In this document: positions 23,891-33,646 of the stretch, piece after piece
How positions within the stretch are numbered: the first letter of the stretch is position 1
Layout: each line of letters begins with the position of its first letter
Origin: Polynucleobacter sp. UK-FUSCHL-C3
Lineage (GTDB): Bacteria > Pseudomonadota > Gammaproteobacteria > Burkholderiales > Burkholderiaceae
Direction: 5' to 3'
DNA length: 64,000 nt
Assembly (NCBI RefSeq): GCF_040409815.1
Contig: NZ_CP099959.1
Location: 1,178,001-1,242,000, forward strand
Made by a program: the position numbers and the translations under genes
Notes under the pieces: model-generated
The model's database searches: none
The model's input: the letters and a program-made list of their open reading frames with translations, nothing else
Told to the model about the DNA's origin: nothing

Positions 23891-25789
23891 TTAGCTACCA
23901 ACCGGTTTGCCATCCTCCCGCCAAATCGCAATGGTTGCAGATCGGGGTCTGGAAAACAGTTTGCGATCAGGCCAATCACTGAAGGCTTTTGGCTTGTCCG
24001 GATTACTACGCTCGCTCGGACTCTCACCAGGATGCTGAATGTTGACAAACATGGTTTTGTAATCAGGTGTTAAGTCAACACCGGTCACTTCGCAACCATT
24101 AGGTCCAATTAAAAAGCGTCTAAATTCTCTACTAACTGGATCTGCAGCAAACATCATATTGTTCGTAATGCGTGAATACGCGCCTTTGCCCAAAGCTCCT
24201 GAAGAAATATCAGTTTGAGTCCATAAAATTCCGCGCTGGTCAAACCACAACCCGTCAGGTGATCCATAGACATCCCCCTGAATATTCCCTTTCTGATTTG
24301 GATCGGTATTGTCTGGGTCTCCCGCCAAGACAAAAATCTCCCAATCAAAGCGATCGCTTGCGGCATCTTGGCCTCGCGGTTTCCAGCGAACAATATGCCC
24401 CATCAAATTATTGATACGCGGGTTGGCAGCATTTACGGGGAACTCTTTACCGCGTTGATTATTGTTGGTCAGCGCCAGATAGACGTCATTGGTTTTAGGG
24501 TGAACAGCTACCCATTCAGGGCGATCGAGAGGAGTTGCCTTCAGGTAATCAGCCGCTAAGCGCGCTTCGATGAGCACATACGCTTGATCTGGAAAGCCAT
24601 TTTCTTTACTCAAGCCATTTTGACCATGGACCAAGGGGATCCACCGACCTTCGCCACTATCCGAAAATTGAGCAACGAAAAGTGTGCCCTCATCTAAGAG
24701 CGTCCTATTGTGTTCTGGCTGATTTGGTTTGTAAGGAAATTTACTCACATATCGATAAACATATTCACCGCGTTGATCATCGCCCATGTAGACCACTACA
24801 CGTCCATCTTTTGCCAAGGTGACTTGAGCACCCTCATGCTTAAACCGTCCTAATGCGGTTCGTTTAATGGGGGCCTGATCAGGATCGCGTGGATCGATTT
24901 CAACGACCCAACCAAAGCGATTCGGCTCATTGGGTGTAAGGTCAGCATTAAAGCGCTCATCAAACTCCTCCCAGCGATAACCAAACCCCTTTGCATTAAT
25001 ACCAATCCGCTGCTCTTCCTTGCTCGCTTTACCCTTCTTTACAAAATAACCATTTATATTTTCTTCACAGGTCAAGTAAGTGCCCCATGGGGTAACTCCA
25101 TTAGCACAATTATTAAGAGTGCCAAGCGCTAGCTTTCCTTTGGGGTCTGCGACTGTTTGCATATAAATACTTCCGGCCGCTGGTCCTGAAATAGCGCAGG
25201 GAGTATAGGCTGTAATGCGTCTTGTATTTGGGCCAGATACTACTTGCCAAGCACCACTACTCTCGCGCTGAATATGGGCAACTGTGACTCCGTGTGCTGC
25301 CTGACTCTTGCGGACCTTATCAGCGTTCCAGGTTTTCATACCATCAGGATGAAGAAGACCGTCATCGGTGTATTCGTGATTAACAACCCAAAGACCCTTT
25401 GTGGATGAACCCTGCTCTGGGAAAAATGCACAGCCATCATGGTGCATGCCAAACTGCTTGGCTTGTTGCTCAGGCGTATTAATCACATCATAGGAAATAA
25501 CTGGAAACTTACCATTAATGGGATCGCCCCATGCAGCAACTATTGCCCATCGATAACCTTTTGGAATCGCAATGCCATCGCTTGCCTGCGCCAGTGAGAC
25601 GGACTCAAAATTAAATGGCTTCGCTCCACCCCAAATCGATTTAGTACTTTGAGCCATGCCAAGACCAGGGCTCATTACAGCCAAGAGTGCTGCGCTCGAC
25701 TTTAGAAAAAAGCGTCGGTCAGTTTTGGTTTCGAGGGTATTTTGGGGATCAAAAAGAGTATTAACGATGGGATTATCAAATTCGTTCAT
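23891..25789 (-). CDS. phoX: PhoX-family alkaline phosphatase
   Basis: A 632-residue protein of the PhoX (DUF839) family. A Tat signal is visible (DRRFFLKSS, residues 25-33, then a hydrophobic stretch), so the folded Ca/Fe enzyme would be exported by the twin-arginine route. Conserved PhoX stretches include NHEYTDDGLLHPDG, TCEENINGYF, GRFKHEGAQV and DNTDPNQKGNIQGDVYGSPDG. PhoX releases phosphate from many organic phosphoesters and is the major such enzyme in aquatic bacteria. It lies 21 nt downstream of ppk2 on the same strand, and is probably induced through the Pho box at 26782. Confidence 0.9.
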   Translation of the reverse strand: MNEFDNPIVNTLFDPQNTLETKTDRRFFLKSSAALLAVMSPGLGMAQSTKSIWGGAKPFNFESVSLAQASDGIAIPKGYRWAIVAAWGDPINGKFPVISYDVINTPEQQAKQFGMHHDGCAFFPEQGSSTKGLWVVNHEYTDDGLLHPDGMKTWNADKVRKSQAAHGVTVAHIQRESSGAWQVVSGPNTRRITAYTPCAISGPAAGSIYMQTVADPKGKLALGTLNNCANGVTPWGTYLTCEENINGYFVKKGKASKEEQRIGINAKGFGYRWEEFDERFNADLTPNEPNRFGWVVEIDPRDPDQAPIKRTALGRFKHEGAQVTLAKDGRVVVYMGDDQRGEYVYRYVSKFPYKPNQPEHNRTLLDEGTLFVAQFSDSGEGRWIPLVHGQNGLSKENGFPDQAYVLIEARLAADYLKATPLDRPEWVAVHPKTNDVYLALTNNNQRGKEFPVNAANPRINNLMGHIVRWKPRGQDAASDRFDWEIFVLAGDPDNTDPNQKGNIQGDVYGSPDGLWFDQRGILWTQTDISSGALGKGAYSRITNNMMFAADPVSREFRRFLIGPNGCEVTGVDLTPDYKTMFVNIQHPGESPSERSNPDKPKAFSDWPDRKLFSRPRSATIAIWREDGKPVGS

Positions 25790-25810
25790 GGTGTACCAAT
25801 TGGTTAGTGA

Positions 25811-26716
25811 TTAATAAATTTCAGGAACATACATTTCGCGGGGGACAGGACCGCGAATATAGTCTGGGTTATGAACCCGTTCAGGTAGCGTAATGTGGGG
25901 ATGCTCAATCTCCCCATACGGAATCTGAGCAAGTAAATGATGAATACAGTTTAAGCGAGCACGCTTTTTATCATTGGCTGCAACCACCCACCAAGGAGCT
26001 CCAGAAATATGTGTTTTTTCAAGCATCATTTCTTTTGCTTTGGTGTACTGCTCCCAACGTCGGCGAGACTCTAAATCCATCGGACTTAATTTCCATTGCT
26101 TAAGAGGATCATTGATGCGTTGTGTAAAGCGGTTGTACTGCTCCTCATCCGAAATCGAGAACCAATACTTAATTAGAATCACCCCTGAGCGAATAATCAT
26201 TTTTTCAAACTCTGGGACAGTTTGTAAGAATTCCTGATACTCATCATCGGTACAAAAGCCCATCACTCGCTCCACACCTGCTCGGTTATACCAACTGCGA
26301 TCGAATAATACGATTTCGCCAGCAGCGGGTAAATGCGCAATATAGCGTTGAAAATACCACTGGGTCTTCTCTCGCTCTGATGGAGCTGATAGGGCAACTA
26401 CTCGGCATACGCGGGGGTTTAATCGTTGTGTAATGCGTTTAATAGCGCCGCCCTTTCCAGCAGAGTCGCGACCCTCAAATAAAACAACAACTTTTAACTT
26501 ATGATGAACTACCCAATCTTGTAACTTAATCAACTCTTTTTGAAGACGAAAAAGTTCTTTGAAATAAAACCGACGATTAATTGCCGTTAAAGAACTTGAG
26601 TCATCTCCCAAGCGCTGATCATCAAGCTCAAGCTCTAATTCCTCATCGAGGTCATCCAAAATCTCATCTTGGGCTCTTTTGTACCATTGTGATAAATCAT
26701 CTTGATTCTGATTCAT
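25811..26716 (-). CDS. ppk2: Polyphosphate kinase 2
   Basis: A 301-residue PPK2 with Walker A FEGRDSAGKGG, lid-region RWEQYTKAKEMMLEKT and Walker B FDRSWYNRAGVE. Single-domain PPK2 enzymes use polyphosphate to phosphorylate ADP or GDP, often running toward NTP synthesis. The acidic N-terminal 35 residues (DDLDEELELELDD) are an unusual addition. It is the first gene of a ppk2-phoX transcript with an array of Pho-type heptamers upstream. The cell thus has both PPK1 and PPK2. Confidence 0.92.
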   Translation of the reverse strand: MNQNQDDLSQWYKRAQDEILDDLDEELELELDDQRLGDDSSSLTAINRRFYFKELFRLQKELIKLQDWVVHHKLKVVVLFEGRDSAGKGGAIKRITQRLNPRVCRVVALSAPSEREKTQWYFQRYIAHLPAAGEIVLFDRSWYNRAGVERVMGFCTDDEYQEFLQTVPEFEKMIIRSGVILIKYWFSISDEEQYNRFTQRINDPLKQWKLSPMDLESRRRWEQYTKAKEMMLEKTHISGAPWWVVAANDKKRARLNCIHHLLAQIPYGEIEHPHITLPERVHNPDYIRGPVPREMYVPEIY

Positions 26717-26781
26717 TGATAACTCCTTTGAACTTGTTAAGTTACAAGAAGCCCATGACTTAAATGTGACACTTTAATTAC

Positions 26782-26826
26782 CTGACATAAAACTGACATA
26801 GTGATGTCATGACCGTTGGCCACAAT
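26782..26826. promoter_or_regulatory. Two-way Pho box array between ppk2 and a small gene
   Basis: On the plus strand CTGACAT (26782), CTGACAT (26793) and ATGTCAT (26804) are 11 bp apart, each 6 of 7 against CTGTCAT. A CACAAT -10 (26821-26826) lies exactly 10 nt downstream, pointing at the 56-residue gene. The same bases read on the minus strand give ATGACAT, ATGTCAG and ATGTCAG (5 of 7 each), pointing at ppk2. The plus reading is the stronger one. Confidence 0.65.
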
Positions 26827-26912
26827 ACATGCTGTACAAACTTTGTATTAACTATCGAAGGTCCTGCAAAGAGCCGCTACCCATTGGTCAAGTAATTTTT
26901 GGAGATATTGAT

Positions 26913-27083
26913 ATGGCAATCAACCCCAATGATCAAATAAAGGAATTAGAGGAGCGGTTCCAACACTATGATATTGATAATCATGAGAAAGACCGACTAA
27001 TCTGGCAATACTTAGTTAATCGTAAAAATAGGCGCGATAATGACCCAAAGCAAAATGAGATAGATACGGACTGGGGCAATTAA
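26913..27083 (+). CDS. Small charged protein, unknown function, Pho-box controlled
   Basis: A 56-residue, highly charged, probably helical protein starting [16 protein letters not shown], with no signal peptide or membrane segment. GGAG lies 8 nt before the ATG, which supports this start over the upstream TTG at 26829. A good Pho box and a -10 element stand about 90 nt upstream on the same strand. I do not recognise a family. The stop overlaps the convergent glmM stop by 4 nt. Its position suggests a small phosphate-starvation protein, perhaps a regulator or binding partner, but no function can be stated. Confidence 0.6.
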   Translation: MAINPNDQIKELEERFQHYDIDNHEKDRLIWQYLVNRKNRRDNDPKQNEIDTDWGN

Positions 27084-28423
27084 TGTGTATTGACTTGCTC
27101 TGCAATCGCCTCAGCAGTTTGCTGCGCTAGGTTTGCCTCGTTGGCCTCTACCATCACACGTAGCACAGGCTCCGTCCCCGATGCCCTTATTAATACCCTA
27201 CCCTTACCAACCAGGCTTTGTTCTGCCTTAGTGATTGCAGTGTTGAGATTAAGGTCATTCTGCCAGTTGTAATCAGGCTTGGTTTTGACGTTGATCAGCA
27301 CTTGCGGAAAGATCTGAACACCGTTCAATAAATCATTTAAGGACTTCTGTTTTTCTTGCATCGCTGCGAGCACTTGTAAAGCAGCGATGGTGCCATCTCC
27401 CGTACTGTGCTGATCTAAGCACAACAGATGACCAGATCCCTCTCCACCAATGATCCATTGCTTGTTCTGTAATAACTCTCGAACATAGCGATCGCCTACC
27501 TTAGCCCGTTCAAAGCCCAGACCGAGGCTCTTAATGGCGTTCTCGATTGCTAAATTGGTCATGAGTGTGCCAACTACCCCACCAATCTTCTGCCCCCGAT
27601 CAATACGATCTTTAGCTAAGACATACAGCAACTCATCCCCGTTAAAGAGTCGGCCGCTACTATCCACCATCTGCAATCGATCGGCATCACCATCAAGGGC
27701 AATGCCAATATCAGCACTGACTTCTTGTACCTTTGCGATCAGTGCTTGGGGTGCAGTTGCACCACAGTGATCATTAATGTTGCGACCATTTGGCGATACG
27801 CCGATGGTAATCACCTCCGCTCCTAGTTCATGAAAAACCGGAGGGGCCGTGTGATAAGCAGCACCATTGGCACAGTCAAGCACAATCTTTAGGCCTTTGA
27901 GATTGAGATCGGCTGGGAATGTGGATTTACAAAACTCAATGTAACGTCCTGCTGCATCATCAAGACGAAAGGCTTTGCCCAGTTTATCGGAGCTGACACA
28001 GCCCATCGCGTTCTCAAGCTCTTGCTCAATCTCGAGCTCAAAGGCGTCTGAGAACTTATCGCCCTTGGCAGTGAAAAACTTAATACCATTGTCTTGATAG
28101 AGATTATGGGACGCGGAGATCACTACTCCAGCTGATAGGCGTAATGCTTTGGTGAGGTGGGCAACCCCCGGTGTTGGCATAGGGCCGCATAAGGTGACAT
28201 CCACACCCGCTGCTGAGAATCCAGACTCCAATGCAGCCTCTAATAAATATCCAGAGACGCGCGTGTCTTTACCAATCAATACCCGTTGACGCTCATTTGA
28301 TTTGGCGTGGCGGATTAATACCTTGCCAGCGGCATAACCCAAGCGCAACATGAAGTCTGGAACAATGGGTGGAACACCAACCTCTCCACGAATGCCATCG
28401 GTACCGAAGTATTTTTTAGTCAT
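27080..28423 (-). CDS. glmM: Phosphoglucosamine mutase
   Basis: A 447-residue alpha-phosphohexomutase, the normal GlmM length. The catalytic serine loop [18 protein letters not shown], the metal loop [11 protein letters not shown] and the phosphate loop [15 protein letters not shown] are all present. It converts glucosamine-6-phosphate to glucosamine-1-phosphate for peptidoglycan and lipopolysaccharide. It overlaps folP by 8 nt at the end of the rlmE-ftsH-folP-glmM cluster, an order common in proteobacteria. Confidence 0.97.
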   Translation of the reverse strand: MTKKYFGTDGIRGEVGVPPIVPDFMLRLGYAAGKVLIRHAKSNERQRVLIGKDTRVSGYLLEAALESGFSAAGVDVTLCGPMPTPGVAHLTKALRLSAGVVISASHNLYQDNGIKFFTAKGDKFSDAFELEIEQELENAMGCVSSDKLGKAFRLDDAAGRYIEFCKSTFPADLNLKGLKIVLDCANGAAYHTAPPVFHELGAEVITIGVSPNGRNINDHCGATAPQALIAKVQEVSADIGIALDGDADRLQMVDSSGRLFNGDELLYVLAKDRIDRGQKIGGVVGTLMTNLAIENAIKSLGLGFERAKVGDRYVRELLQNKQWIIGGEGSGHLLCLDQHSTGDGTIAALQVLAAMQEKQKSLNDLLNGVQIFPQVLINVKTKPDYNWQNDLNLNTAITKAEQSLVGKGRVLIRASGTEPVLRVMVEANEANLAQQTAEAIAEQVNTH

Positions 28424-29300
28424 TCTTCATTATAAAACTTGTAAGCTCTTGCTCTCGCATGGCTTGCCAAATCTTTATGGCATCCATGGTCTCACTCACA
28501 TCGTGCGTTCGCACAATTTTGGCACCACGCTCAACCGCCATGATTGCAGCAGCGATGCTCGGAATCAGGCGGTCTCCAACTTCTTTATGGGTTACTTTAC
28601 CCAGCATGGATTTGCGTGAGATACCTGCTAAGACCGGATAGCCATGCTCTGTAAACAATGCAAATTGGGCTAAGAGTTGATAGTTATGCTCAAGGCTCTT
28701 ACCAAAACCAAATCCCGGGTCAATGGTGATGCGGTTCGATGCAATGCCAGCCTCTTCAAGCAATGCACAGCGCTCCAATAAAAAGGTTTGTACATCTTGC
28801 AAGACATTATCGTAATGAGGATCAAATTGCATGGTTTGTGGATCGCGTTGCATATGCATGAGAACCACGCCACAGTTTGATTGCTTGACAACATCCACTG
28901 CTCCCTCTTGACGAAGCGCCCAGATATCGTTGACACAGTCGACACCTAAATCAAGGGCTGCTCGCATGGTCTCTGGTTTATAGGTATCAATCGAGAGGGC
29001 TGCACCGCACTCTTTAAGAGCCTCAATCACAGGCAAAACGCGATCGAGTTCTTCTTGTAAGGCGACCGGTTCTGCCCCAGGTCGTGTGGACTCGCCACCA
29101 ATATCAATAATGTCTACGCCTGCAGCAATCATTTTCTCGGCTTGCTTAAGCCCTGCATCGCGTTGATAAAACTGCCCACCATCGGAGAATGAATCTGGGG
29201 TGGCATTCAAAATACCCATCACCAAAGGACGAGTGGTCTTGGAGAGCTCAAAAAGAAAATGCCCGCAGCGCCATGCCGCGGGCGATGGATTAACCTGCAT
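28416..29300 (-). CDS. folP: Dihydropteroate synthase
   Basis: A 294-residue TIM-barrel enzyme with [15 protein letters not shown] (pterin phosphate loop) and [14 protein letters not shown] (p-aminobenzoate loop), both intact. It condenses hydroxymethyl-dihydropterin diphosphate with p-aminobenzoate in folate synthesis. It begins 2 nt after the ftsH stop and overlaps glmM by 8 nt, so all three genes are probably translated from one message. Confidence 0.96.
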   Translation of the reverse strand: MQVNPSPAAWRCGHFLFELSKTTRPLVMGILNATPDSFSDGGQFYQRDAGLKQAEKMIAAGVDIIDIGGESTRPGAEPVALQEELDRVLPVIEALKECGAALSIDTYKPETMRAALDLGVDCVNDIWALRQEGAVDVVKQSNCGVVLMHMQRDPQTMQFDPHYDNVLQDVQTFLLERCALLEEAGIASNRITIDPGFGFGKSLEHNYQLLAQFALFTEHGYPVLAGISRKSMLGKVTHKEVGDRLIPSIAAAIMAVERGAKIVRTHDVSETMDAIKIWQAMREQELTSFIMKND

Positions 29301-29302
29301 CC

Positions 29303-31186
29303 TTAGGCTGTTGCGGGAGCCCCGCCTGCAGCCGGTCCAGGTGTGCCGCCACCAGCGGAGTTACCAAAGGCAGTTGCAGTCACTGGCTTGGGTTCCTTAG
29401 GAGGACGGCCGGCCATGATGTCATTGATTTGCTCGGCATCAATGGTCTCCCACTCTAAGAGAGCAGCTACCATAGCTTCCACCTTATCGCGGTTCTCTTC
29501 GAGGATCTTCTTTGCTAAAGCATACTGACTATCAATTAAGGTACGGATCTCATAATCCACCTTTTGTTGAGTCAACTCAGAAACCGTTTTGTTGTTCATC
29601 TTGCCAAACATACTATCTTGTTCGGTATCGACATACACCATAGTGCCTAAGCTATCGCTCATACCATAACGGGTCACCATGTCACGAGCCATTTTGGTAG
29701 CGCGCTCAAAGTCATTAGAAGCGCCCGTACTCATCGAGCTCAAGAACACCTCTTCGGCAGCGCGGCCACCAAACAAAATAGCCAACTCCTCCAACATGCG
29801 ATCTTTGTACAAATTAACACGATCAAACTCGGGTAACTGCCAGGTGACGCCCAAGGCCATACCACGGGGCATGATCGTAACTTTGTGAACCGGATCTGCC
29901 TTCGGCAATATCTTAGCTACCACCGCATGACCTGACTCGTGATATGCCGTATTGCGTCGCTCCTCTTCGCGCATCACTGCTGACTTGCGTTCTGGGCCCA
30001 TGTAGATCTTATCTTTAGCATCCTCAAAGTCTTGCATATCGACCGCACGCTTACTACGGCGCGCAGCAAATAAGGCAGACTCGTTTACGAGGTTCGCAAG
30101 GTCAGCACCCGAGAACCCTGGGGTACCCCTGGCCAATACCGCAGGATCAACGTCCGTGCTAATCGGCACCTTACGCATATGCACACGCAGGATTTGTTCG
30201 CGACCCCGAATATCTGGCAAGCCAACATGAACCTGACGATCAAAACGACCGGGGCGCAATAAGGCGCGATCCAAGACATCAGAACGGTTCGTTGCAGCGA
30301 TAACGATGACACCGCTGTTGGTCTCAAAACCATCCATCTCGACTAGCATTTGATTGAGGGTTTGCTCACGCTCATCATTACCGCCGCCCATGCCAGCACC
30401 GCGGTGACGACCAACCGCATCAATCTCATCAATGAAGATGATGCATGGTGCATGCTTCTTGGCGTTATCAAACATATCACGCACACGTGCTGCACCTACA
30501 CCCACAAACATCTCTACGAAGTCTGAACCAGAGATTGAGAAGAACGGCACCTTGGCCTCACCGGCAATCGCCCGAGCTAATAAAGTCTTACCAGTTCCTG
30601 GGGGGCCCACTAAGAGAACACCGTGAGGGATACGACCACCGAGTTTCTGAAACTTCTGCGGATCTTTTAAGAAATCCACAATCTCGAAGACCTCCTCTTT
30701 CGCTTCATCGCATCCTGCGACATCAGCAAAGGTCACCGAGTTACTGTTCTCATCAATTAAGCGAGCTTTGGATTTACCAAAGGAGAATGCCCCGCCCTTA
30801 CCGCCACCTTGCATCTGGCGCATCATGAAGAACCAAAAACCAATGATGAGCAATGTGGGTCCGAGGTAATAAAGAGCTGAGACCAAAAGATTTGGTTCGT
30901 CTTCGGTCTTACCAGTAACCTGCACACCGTATTTCATGAGATCACCGACCATCCAGATATCGCCTGGAGAGATGAGAGAATATTTATTACCGTCTGCTGG
31001 GGTAATTTGCAAAGTACGGCCTTGCACATCTACGCGCTTGATCTTGCCACTTTTGGCGTCATCCATAAATTGGGAATACGTGACCTGATCTTGTGTGCGT
31101 GGTTTATCAAACTGCTTAAAGACAGTAAACAAAACCAAGCCAACGATGAGCCAAACACCCACTTTTTGGAACAAATTGTTATTCAA
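29303..31186 (-). CDS. ftsH: ATP-dependent zinc metalloprotease FtsH
   Basis: A 627-residue membrane AAA protease. Two N-terminal membrane helices flank a small periplasmic domain. The AAA part has Walker [12 protein letters not shown], Walker [10 protein letters not shown] and the pore loop FVEMFVGVG. The protease site is HESGHAVV, with a distal Asp. It degrades misfolded membrane proteins and regulators such as LpxC. The conserved N-terminus [12 protein letters not shown] points to a TTG start at 31186, which has AAAGG 6 nt upstream; the longer frame to 31228 adds an unconserved piece. The C-terminal tail is Gly/Ala/Pro-rich. Confidence 0.96.
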   Translation of the reverse strand: MNNNLFQKVGVWLIVGLVLFTVFKQFDKPRTQDQVTYSQFMDDAKSGKIKRVDVQGRTLQITPADGNKYSLISPGDIWMVGDLMKYGVQVTGKTEDEPNLLVSALYYLGPTLLIIGFWFFMMRQMQGGGKGGAFSFGKSKARLIDENSNSVTFADVAGCDEAKEEVFEIVDFLKDPQKFQKLGGRIPHGVLLVGPPGTGKTLLARAIAGEAKVPFFSISGSDFVEMFVGVGAARVRDMFDNAKKHAPCIIFIDEIDAVGRHRGAGMGGGNDEREQTLNQMLVEMDGFETNSGVIVIAATNRSDVLDRALLRPGRFDRQVHVGLPDIRGREQILRVHMRKVPISTDVDPAVLARGTPGFSGADLANLVNESALFAARRSKRAVDMQDFEDAKDKIYMGPERKSAVMREEERRNTAYHESGHAVVAKILPKADPVHKVTIMPRGMALGVTWQLPEFDRVNLYKDRMLEELAILFGGRAAEEVFLSSMSTGASNDFERATKMARDMVTRYGMSDSLGTMVYVDTEQDSMFGKMNNKTVSELTQQKVDYEIRTLIDSQYALAKKILEENRDKVEAMVAALLEWETIDAEQINDIMAGRPPKEPKPVTATAFGNSAGGGTPGPAAGGAPATA

Positions 31187-31360
31187 ATTACACCTTTGCC
31201 GGATTGATCCGGGAGTTATCAGGGCCAAGTCTTAAATGCCTACCCTATGTATTTGATTCTACTACCTACAAAAATCAAGGGTTGAAGGACAAATTTATCC
31301 TAAAAAGGCTGGGTTTACTATGCAAAAAGACTTATTTTGGGGTCTTCTGTCTGTTTTACC

Positions 31361-32032
31361 CTACTTCAGGTAACGCCCTAGCAGAAAGGTTTCAGAGGAC
31401 TTGTCGCGGGAGGCCTTGGGTTTTCTGGGGGCTACCACCCTAAATACCCCTTTAAAAGTCTCAACTATTTGGCTGTAACCGCTTCCATGAAAGCACTTAA
31501 TTAAAAGGGCCCCATCGGGCTTTAAATGGCTTTTGGCGAACTCCAAGGCAAGTTCTGCCAAGAGTGCCATTCGAGCAGAATCAGCAACCCCAACCCCAGA
31601 TAGATTGGGTGCCATATCTGAGAGCACGAGATCAACTTTGCCATGAGCTTCTGGGGGCAAGGCTGCTTCAAGCGCTCTAAGTCCCTCGTCCTCTCTAAAG
31701 TCGCCTTCAATAAAGTGTACGTCTGCAATCGGGTCCATTGGCAAAAGATCGATTGCAATGATGCAACCATCTGGCTTGCCAGCGTTCTCAGGGCTTGGAT
31801 TACGGCGCAGTTCCACGAGACGATTACGCGCATACTGGCTCCAACTCCCTGGCGTACTGCCTAGATCAATAATGGTCATTCCTGCTTTGATGAGGTGATC
31901 TTGTGCATCAATCTCGCTTAGTTTGTAAGCGGCACGAGCTCGATAGCCCTCCTTCTGTGCCAACTTCACATAAGGGTCATTTAGATGGTCGTGTAACCAA
32001 TTTTTATTGAACTTGTTCTTTGCCACGATCAT
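31361..32032 (-). CDS. rlmE: 23S rRNA 2'-O-methyltransferase RlmE
   Basis: A 223-residue RrmJ/FtsJ-fold enzyme that methylates U2552 of 23S rRNA. Visible elements are the SAM motif [27 protein letters not shown] containing the catalytic Asp, and [12 protein letters not shown] with the late Lys in [17 protein letters not shown]-like and RARAAYKL segments are as in the family. It is divergent from the YhbY-type gene, 50 nt away. It lies 174 nt upstream of the ftsH start on the same strand. Confidence 0.95.
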   Translation of the reverse strand: MIVAKNKFNKNWLHDHLNDPYVKLAQKEGYRARAAYKLSEIDAQDHLIKAGMTIIDLGSTPGSWSQYARNRLVELRRNPSPENAGKPDGCIIAIDLLPMDPIADVHFIEGDFREDEGLRALEAALPPEAHGKVDLVLSDMAPNLSGVGVADSARMALLAELALEFAKSHLKPDGALLIKCFHGSGYSQIVETFKGVFRVVAPRKPKASRDKSSETFLLGRYLK

Positions 32033-32082
32033 TATTGTCGCTGTTTTCTAAGCAGGCTTCGATAATCCTCTATGATCTCAAG

Positions 32083-32538
32083 ATGACTGCACTGACCTTA
32101 AGCCCCGCCCAACGCAAAGCACACCGTGCGAAAGCACATCCTCTTAAACCCGTGATCATGATCGGCAATGATGGGTTCACACCCGCCGTTGCCAAAGAAA
32201 CAGAGCTTGCTCTGAAGAGCCATGGGCTGATTAAGATCCGAGTTCTCGGTGATGATCGCGATGCCCGAGAGCAAATGCTCCTCGAGATCTGTGACCAGCT
32301 CAATGCGGCACCGATTCAGCATATTGGCAAACTGCTCGTAGTGTGGCGTCCCCAAAAATCCAAAGAGGAGAAATTAGCTCCCAGCAAGAAGGTGGCGCGT
32401 GCTTATAAAGTAGCTCGAGTTGCCAAGAAGGCTGCCGGCTCACGCATTGGGATGAAGGGAACGAAACACGCGCCTGCAGACAAACCAAAACGTCGCAAGG
32501 TACGTCAAGCCAGTCCCAAGAAAGCCGCTCTCAGCTAG
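32083..32538 (+). CDS. yhbY: YhbY/CRM-domain RNA-binding protein
   Basis: A 151-residue protein. The first 95 residues form the CRM domain (RKAHRAKAHPLKPVIMIG, then LIKIRVLGDDRD, and QHIGKLLVVWR), which binds pre-50S ribosomal RNA. A 45-residue Lys/Arg-rich tail follows. ATG 32083 begins the conserved domain; the frame extends upstream to 32020 but that would overlap rlmE. Its partner rlmE is also a 50S maturation factor, so the pair is divergent but functionally related. Its end overlaps the convergent DUF4149 gene by 8 nt. Confidence 0.87.
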   Translation: MTALTLSPAQRKAHRAKAHPLKPVIMIGNDGFTPAVAKETELALKSHGLIKIRVLGDDRDAREQMLLEICDQLNAAPIQHIGKLLVVWRPQKSKEEKLAPSKKVARAYKVARVAKKAAGSRIGMKGTKHAPADKPKRRKVRQASPKKAALS

Positions 32539-33040
32539 CTTGATTTGCACTGCCAAGTGAACGACTTAGGTACCAAACTAAGTAGACCCCCAAGAGGCTT
32601 TGTGCCAAAAATATTGCGCTCGATACTCCATGCAAGGTAGAGAACAAACCGGCTAACGGTGAATACCGCACGGGCATTCCTTGCAATAAGGCTTCCTCGC
32701 GCAAACTCTCCATCCACGGCATGAGTACAAAGCTACCGACTGCCGCACAAATCAACATGACTAGCAAGATCCACCGAATTGCTCGATAGCATTGCAGCCC
32801 GCGACTCACGAGTAAGTTTGCGAGGACCAGTAGACCAACACACACGACTAAGCTGATATAGGCCTCGACCTTAAAGATCGCACCGGCAACCATACCGGCC
32901 ACCTGTCGATCACTTAAGGTAGCAAATAAGGTGGGAGCTACGAGATAACCAACAGTAATTAAGCTACCAACCCAAAGACTGCAAATGAATAGAAATAATC
33001 GTTGGGCAATTTGATGTTGGCTGGAACTGCTATGTATCAT
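32531..33040 (-). CDS. DUF4149 membrane protein
   Basis: A 169-residue integral membrane protein with four hydrophobic segments. The N-terminal SLWVGSLITVGYLVAPTLF and the late GLFSTLHGVSSAIFLAQSLLGVY stretches are typical of DUF4149/TMEM205-like proteins. The function of this family is unknown. In Burkholderiales it commonly follows yhbY on the opposite strand near greA, as here. It lies 9 nt upstream of nothing but the toxin gene end, so no operon is implied. Confidence 0.78.
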   Translation of the reverse strand: MIHSSSSQHQIAQRLFLFICSLWVGSLITVGYLVAPTLFATLSDRQVAGMVAGAIFKVEAYISLVVCVGLLVLANLLVSRGLQCYRAIRWILLVMLICAAVGSFVLMPWMESLREEALLQGMPVRYSPLAGLFSTLHGVSSAIFLAQSLLGVYLVWYLSRSLGSANQAS

Positions 33041-33049
33041 ATATAGTTA

Positions 33050-33376
33050 CTATGAAATTAATGTGGCCAATTTAGCCAACACCTCATCCATAGTTTGATT
33101 TGAAACACTTTCTAATTTTTTTGCTTTTCGTGCCGCCAAGTCCAACACCCTTGGCTGATCACAACGAGCCACACCAGCTGTTTTTGTACCCACCAGGTCA
33201 ACAGTAAAACCAGCCACTCTTGCAAAATTTCCACCTGTTGTAATAGGTACTACTATTGGGGTCTTAGTTAACTTGTTAAATGGTCCTGGAGAAACAACCA
33301 GCACGGGACGAAACCCTTTTTGCTCATGGCCAGAACTTGGATCTAAGGAGACTAAATAAATATCACCCCGATTCAT
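33050..33376 (-). CDS. PemK/MazF-type mRNA endonuclease toxin
   Basis: A 108-residue toxin starting MNRGDIYLVSLDPSSGHEQ, with RPVLVVSPGPFN, TPIVVPITTGG and CDQPRVLDL. These are the conserved blocks of the MazF/PemK/ChpB family, which cut mRNA at short specific sequences when the antitoxin is lost. The Arg of RGD and the C-terminal region around DQPR are the usual active-site positions. Its start overlaps the antitoxin stop by one base. The cleavage site cannot be predicted. Confidence 0.9.
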   Translation of the reverse strand: MNRGDIYLVSLDPSSGHEQKGFRPVLVVSPGPFNKLTKTPIVVPITTGGNFARVAGFTVDLVGTKTAGVARCDQPRVLDLAARKAKKLESVSNQTMDEVLAKLATLIS

Positions 33377-33630
33377 TACAAAATCTCATTACCAATCGGG
33401 GTTAGCTCAAGCCACTGCTTATCCTCTTTCGGCATTTTTGCATTAGGGTCGCACTTTGCCAATAAATCAGCTAACTGATAGCTGGGCTTTGAGATTGGCT
33501 TCACCACCAATCGACCATTTAATAAGGCAACGTCAACGATAGATCCAGAGGAGATCTTAAGTTCCTCCAAAAATCCCGGTGATACAGCCATCATCACAGA
33601 ACCGCCTACTTTTCTTAAATGTGTTTGCAT
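33376..33630 (-). CDS. MazE/AbrB-type antitoxin
   Basis: An 84-residue protein with an N-terminal swapped-hairpin AbrB DNA-binding domain (LRKVGGSVMMAVSPGFLEEL, residues 5-24). The C-terminal half, ending KQWLELTPIGNEIL, is expected to wrap the toxin. AGGAG lies 6 nt upstream of the ATG. It probably represses its own operon with the toxin at the palindromes 33647-33702. Confidence 0.88.
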   Translation of the reverse strand: MQTHLRKVGGSVMMAVSPGFLEELKISSGSIVDVALLNGRLVVKPISKPSYQLADLLAKCDPNAKMPKEDKQWLELTPIGNEIL

Positions 33631-33646
33631 GACTAGCTCCTAATAG

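Noticed and set aside
26782..26810. Regular 11-bp repeats as a CRISPR or satellite array
   Set aside because: The units are 7-bp heptamers with 4-bp gaps matching PhoB boxes, far shorter than CRISPR repeats.
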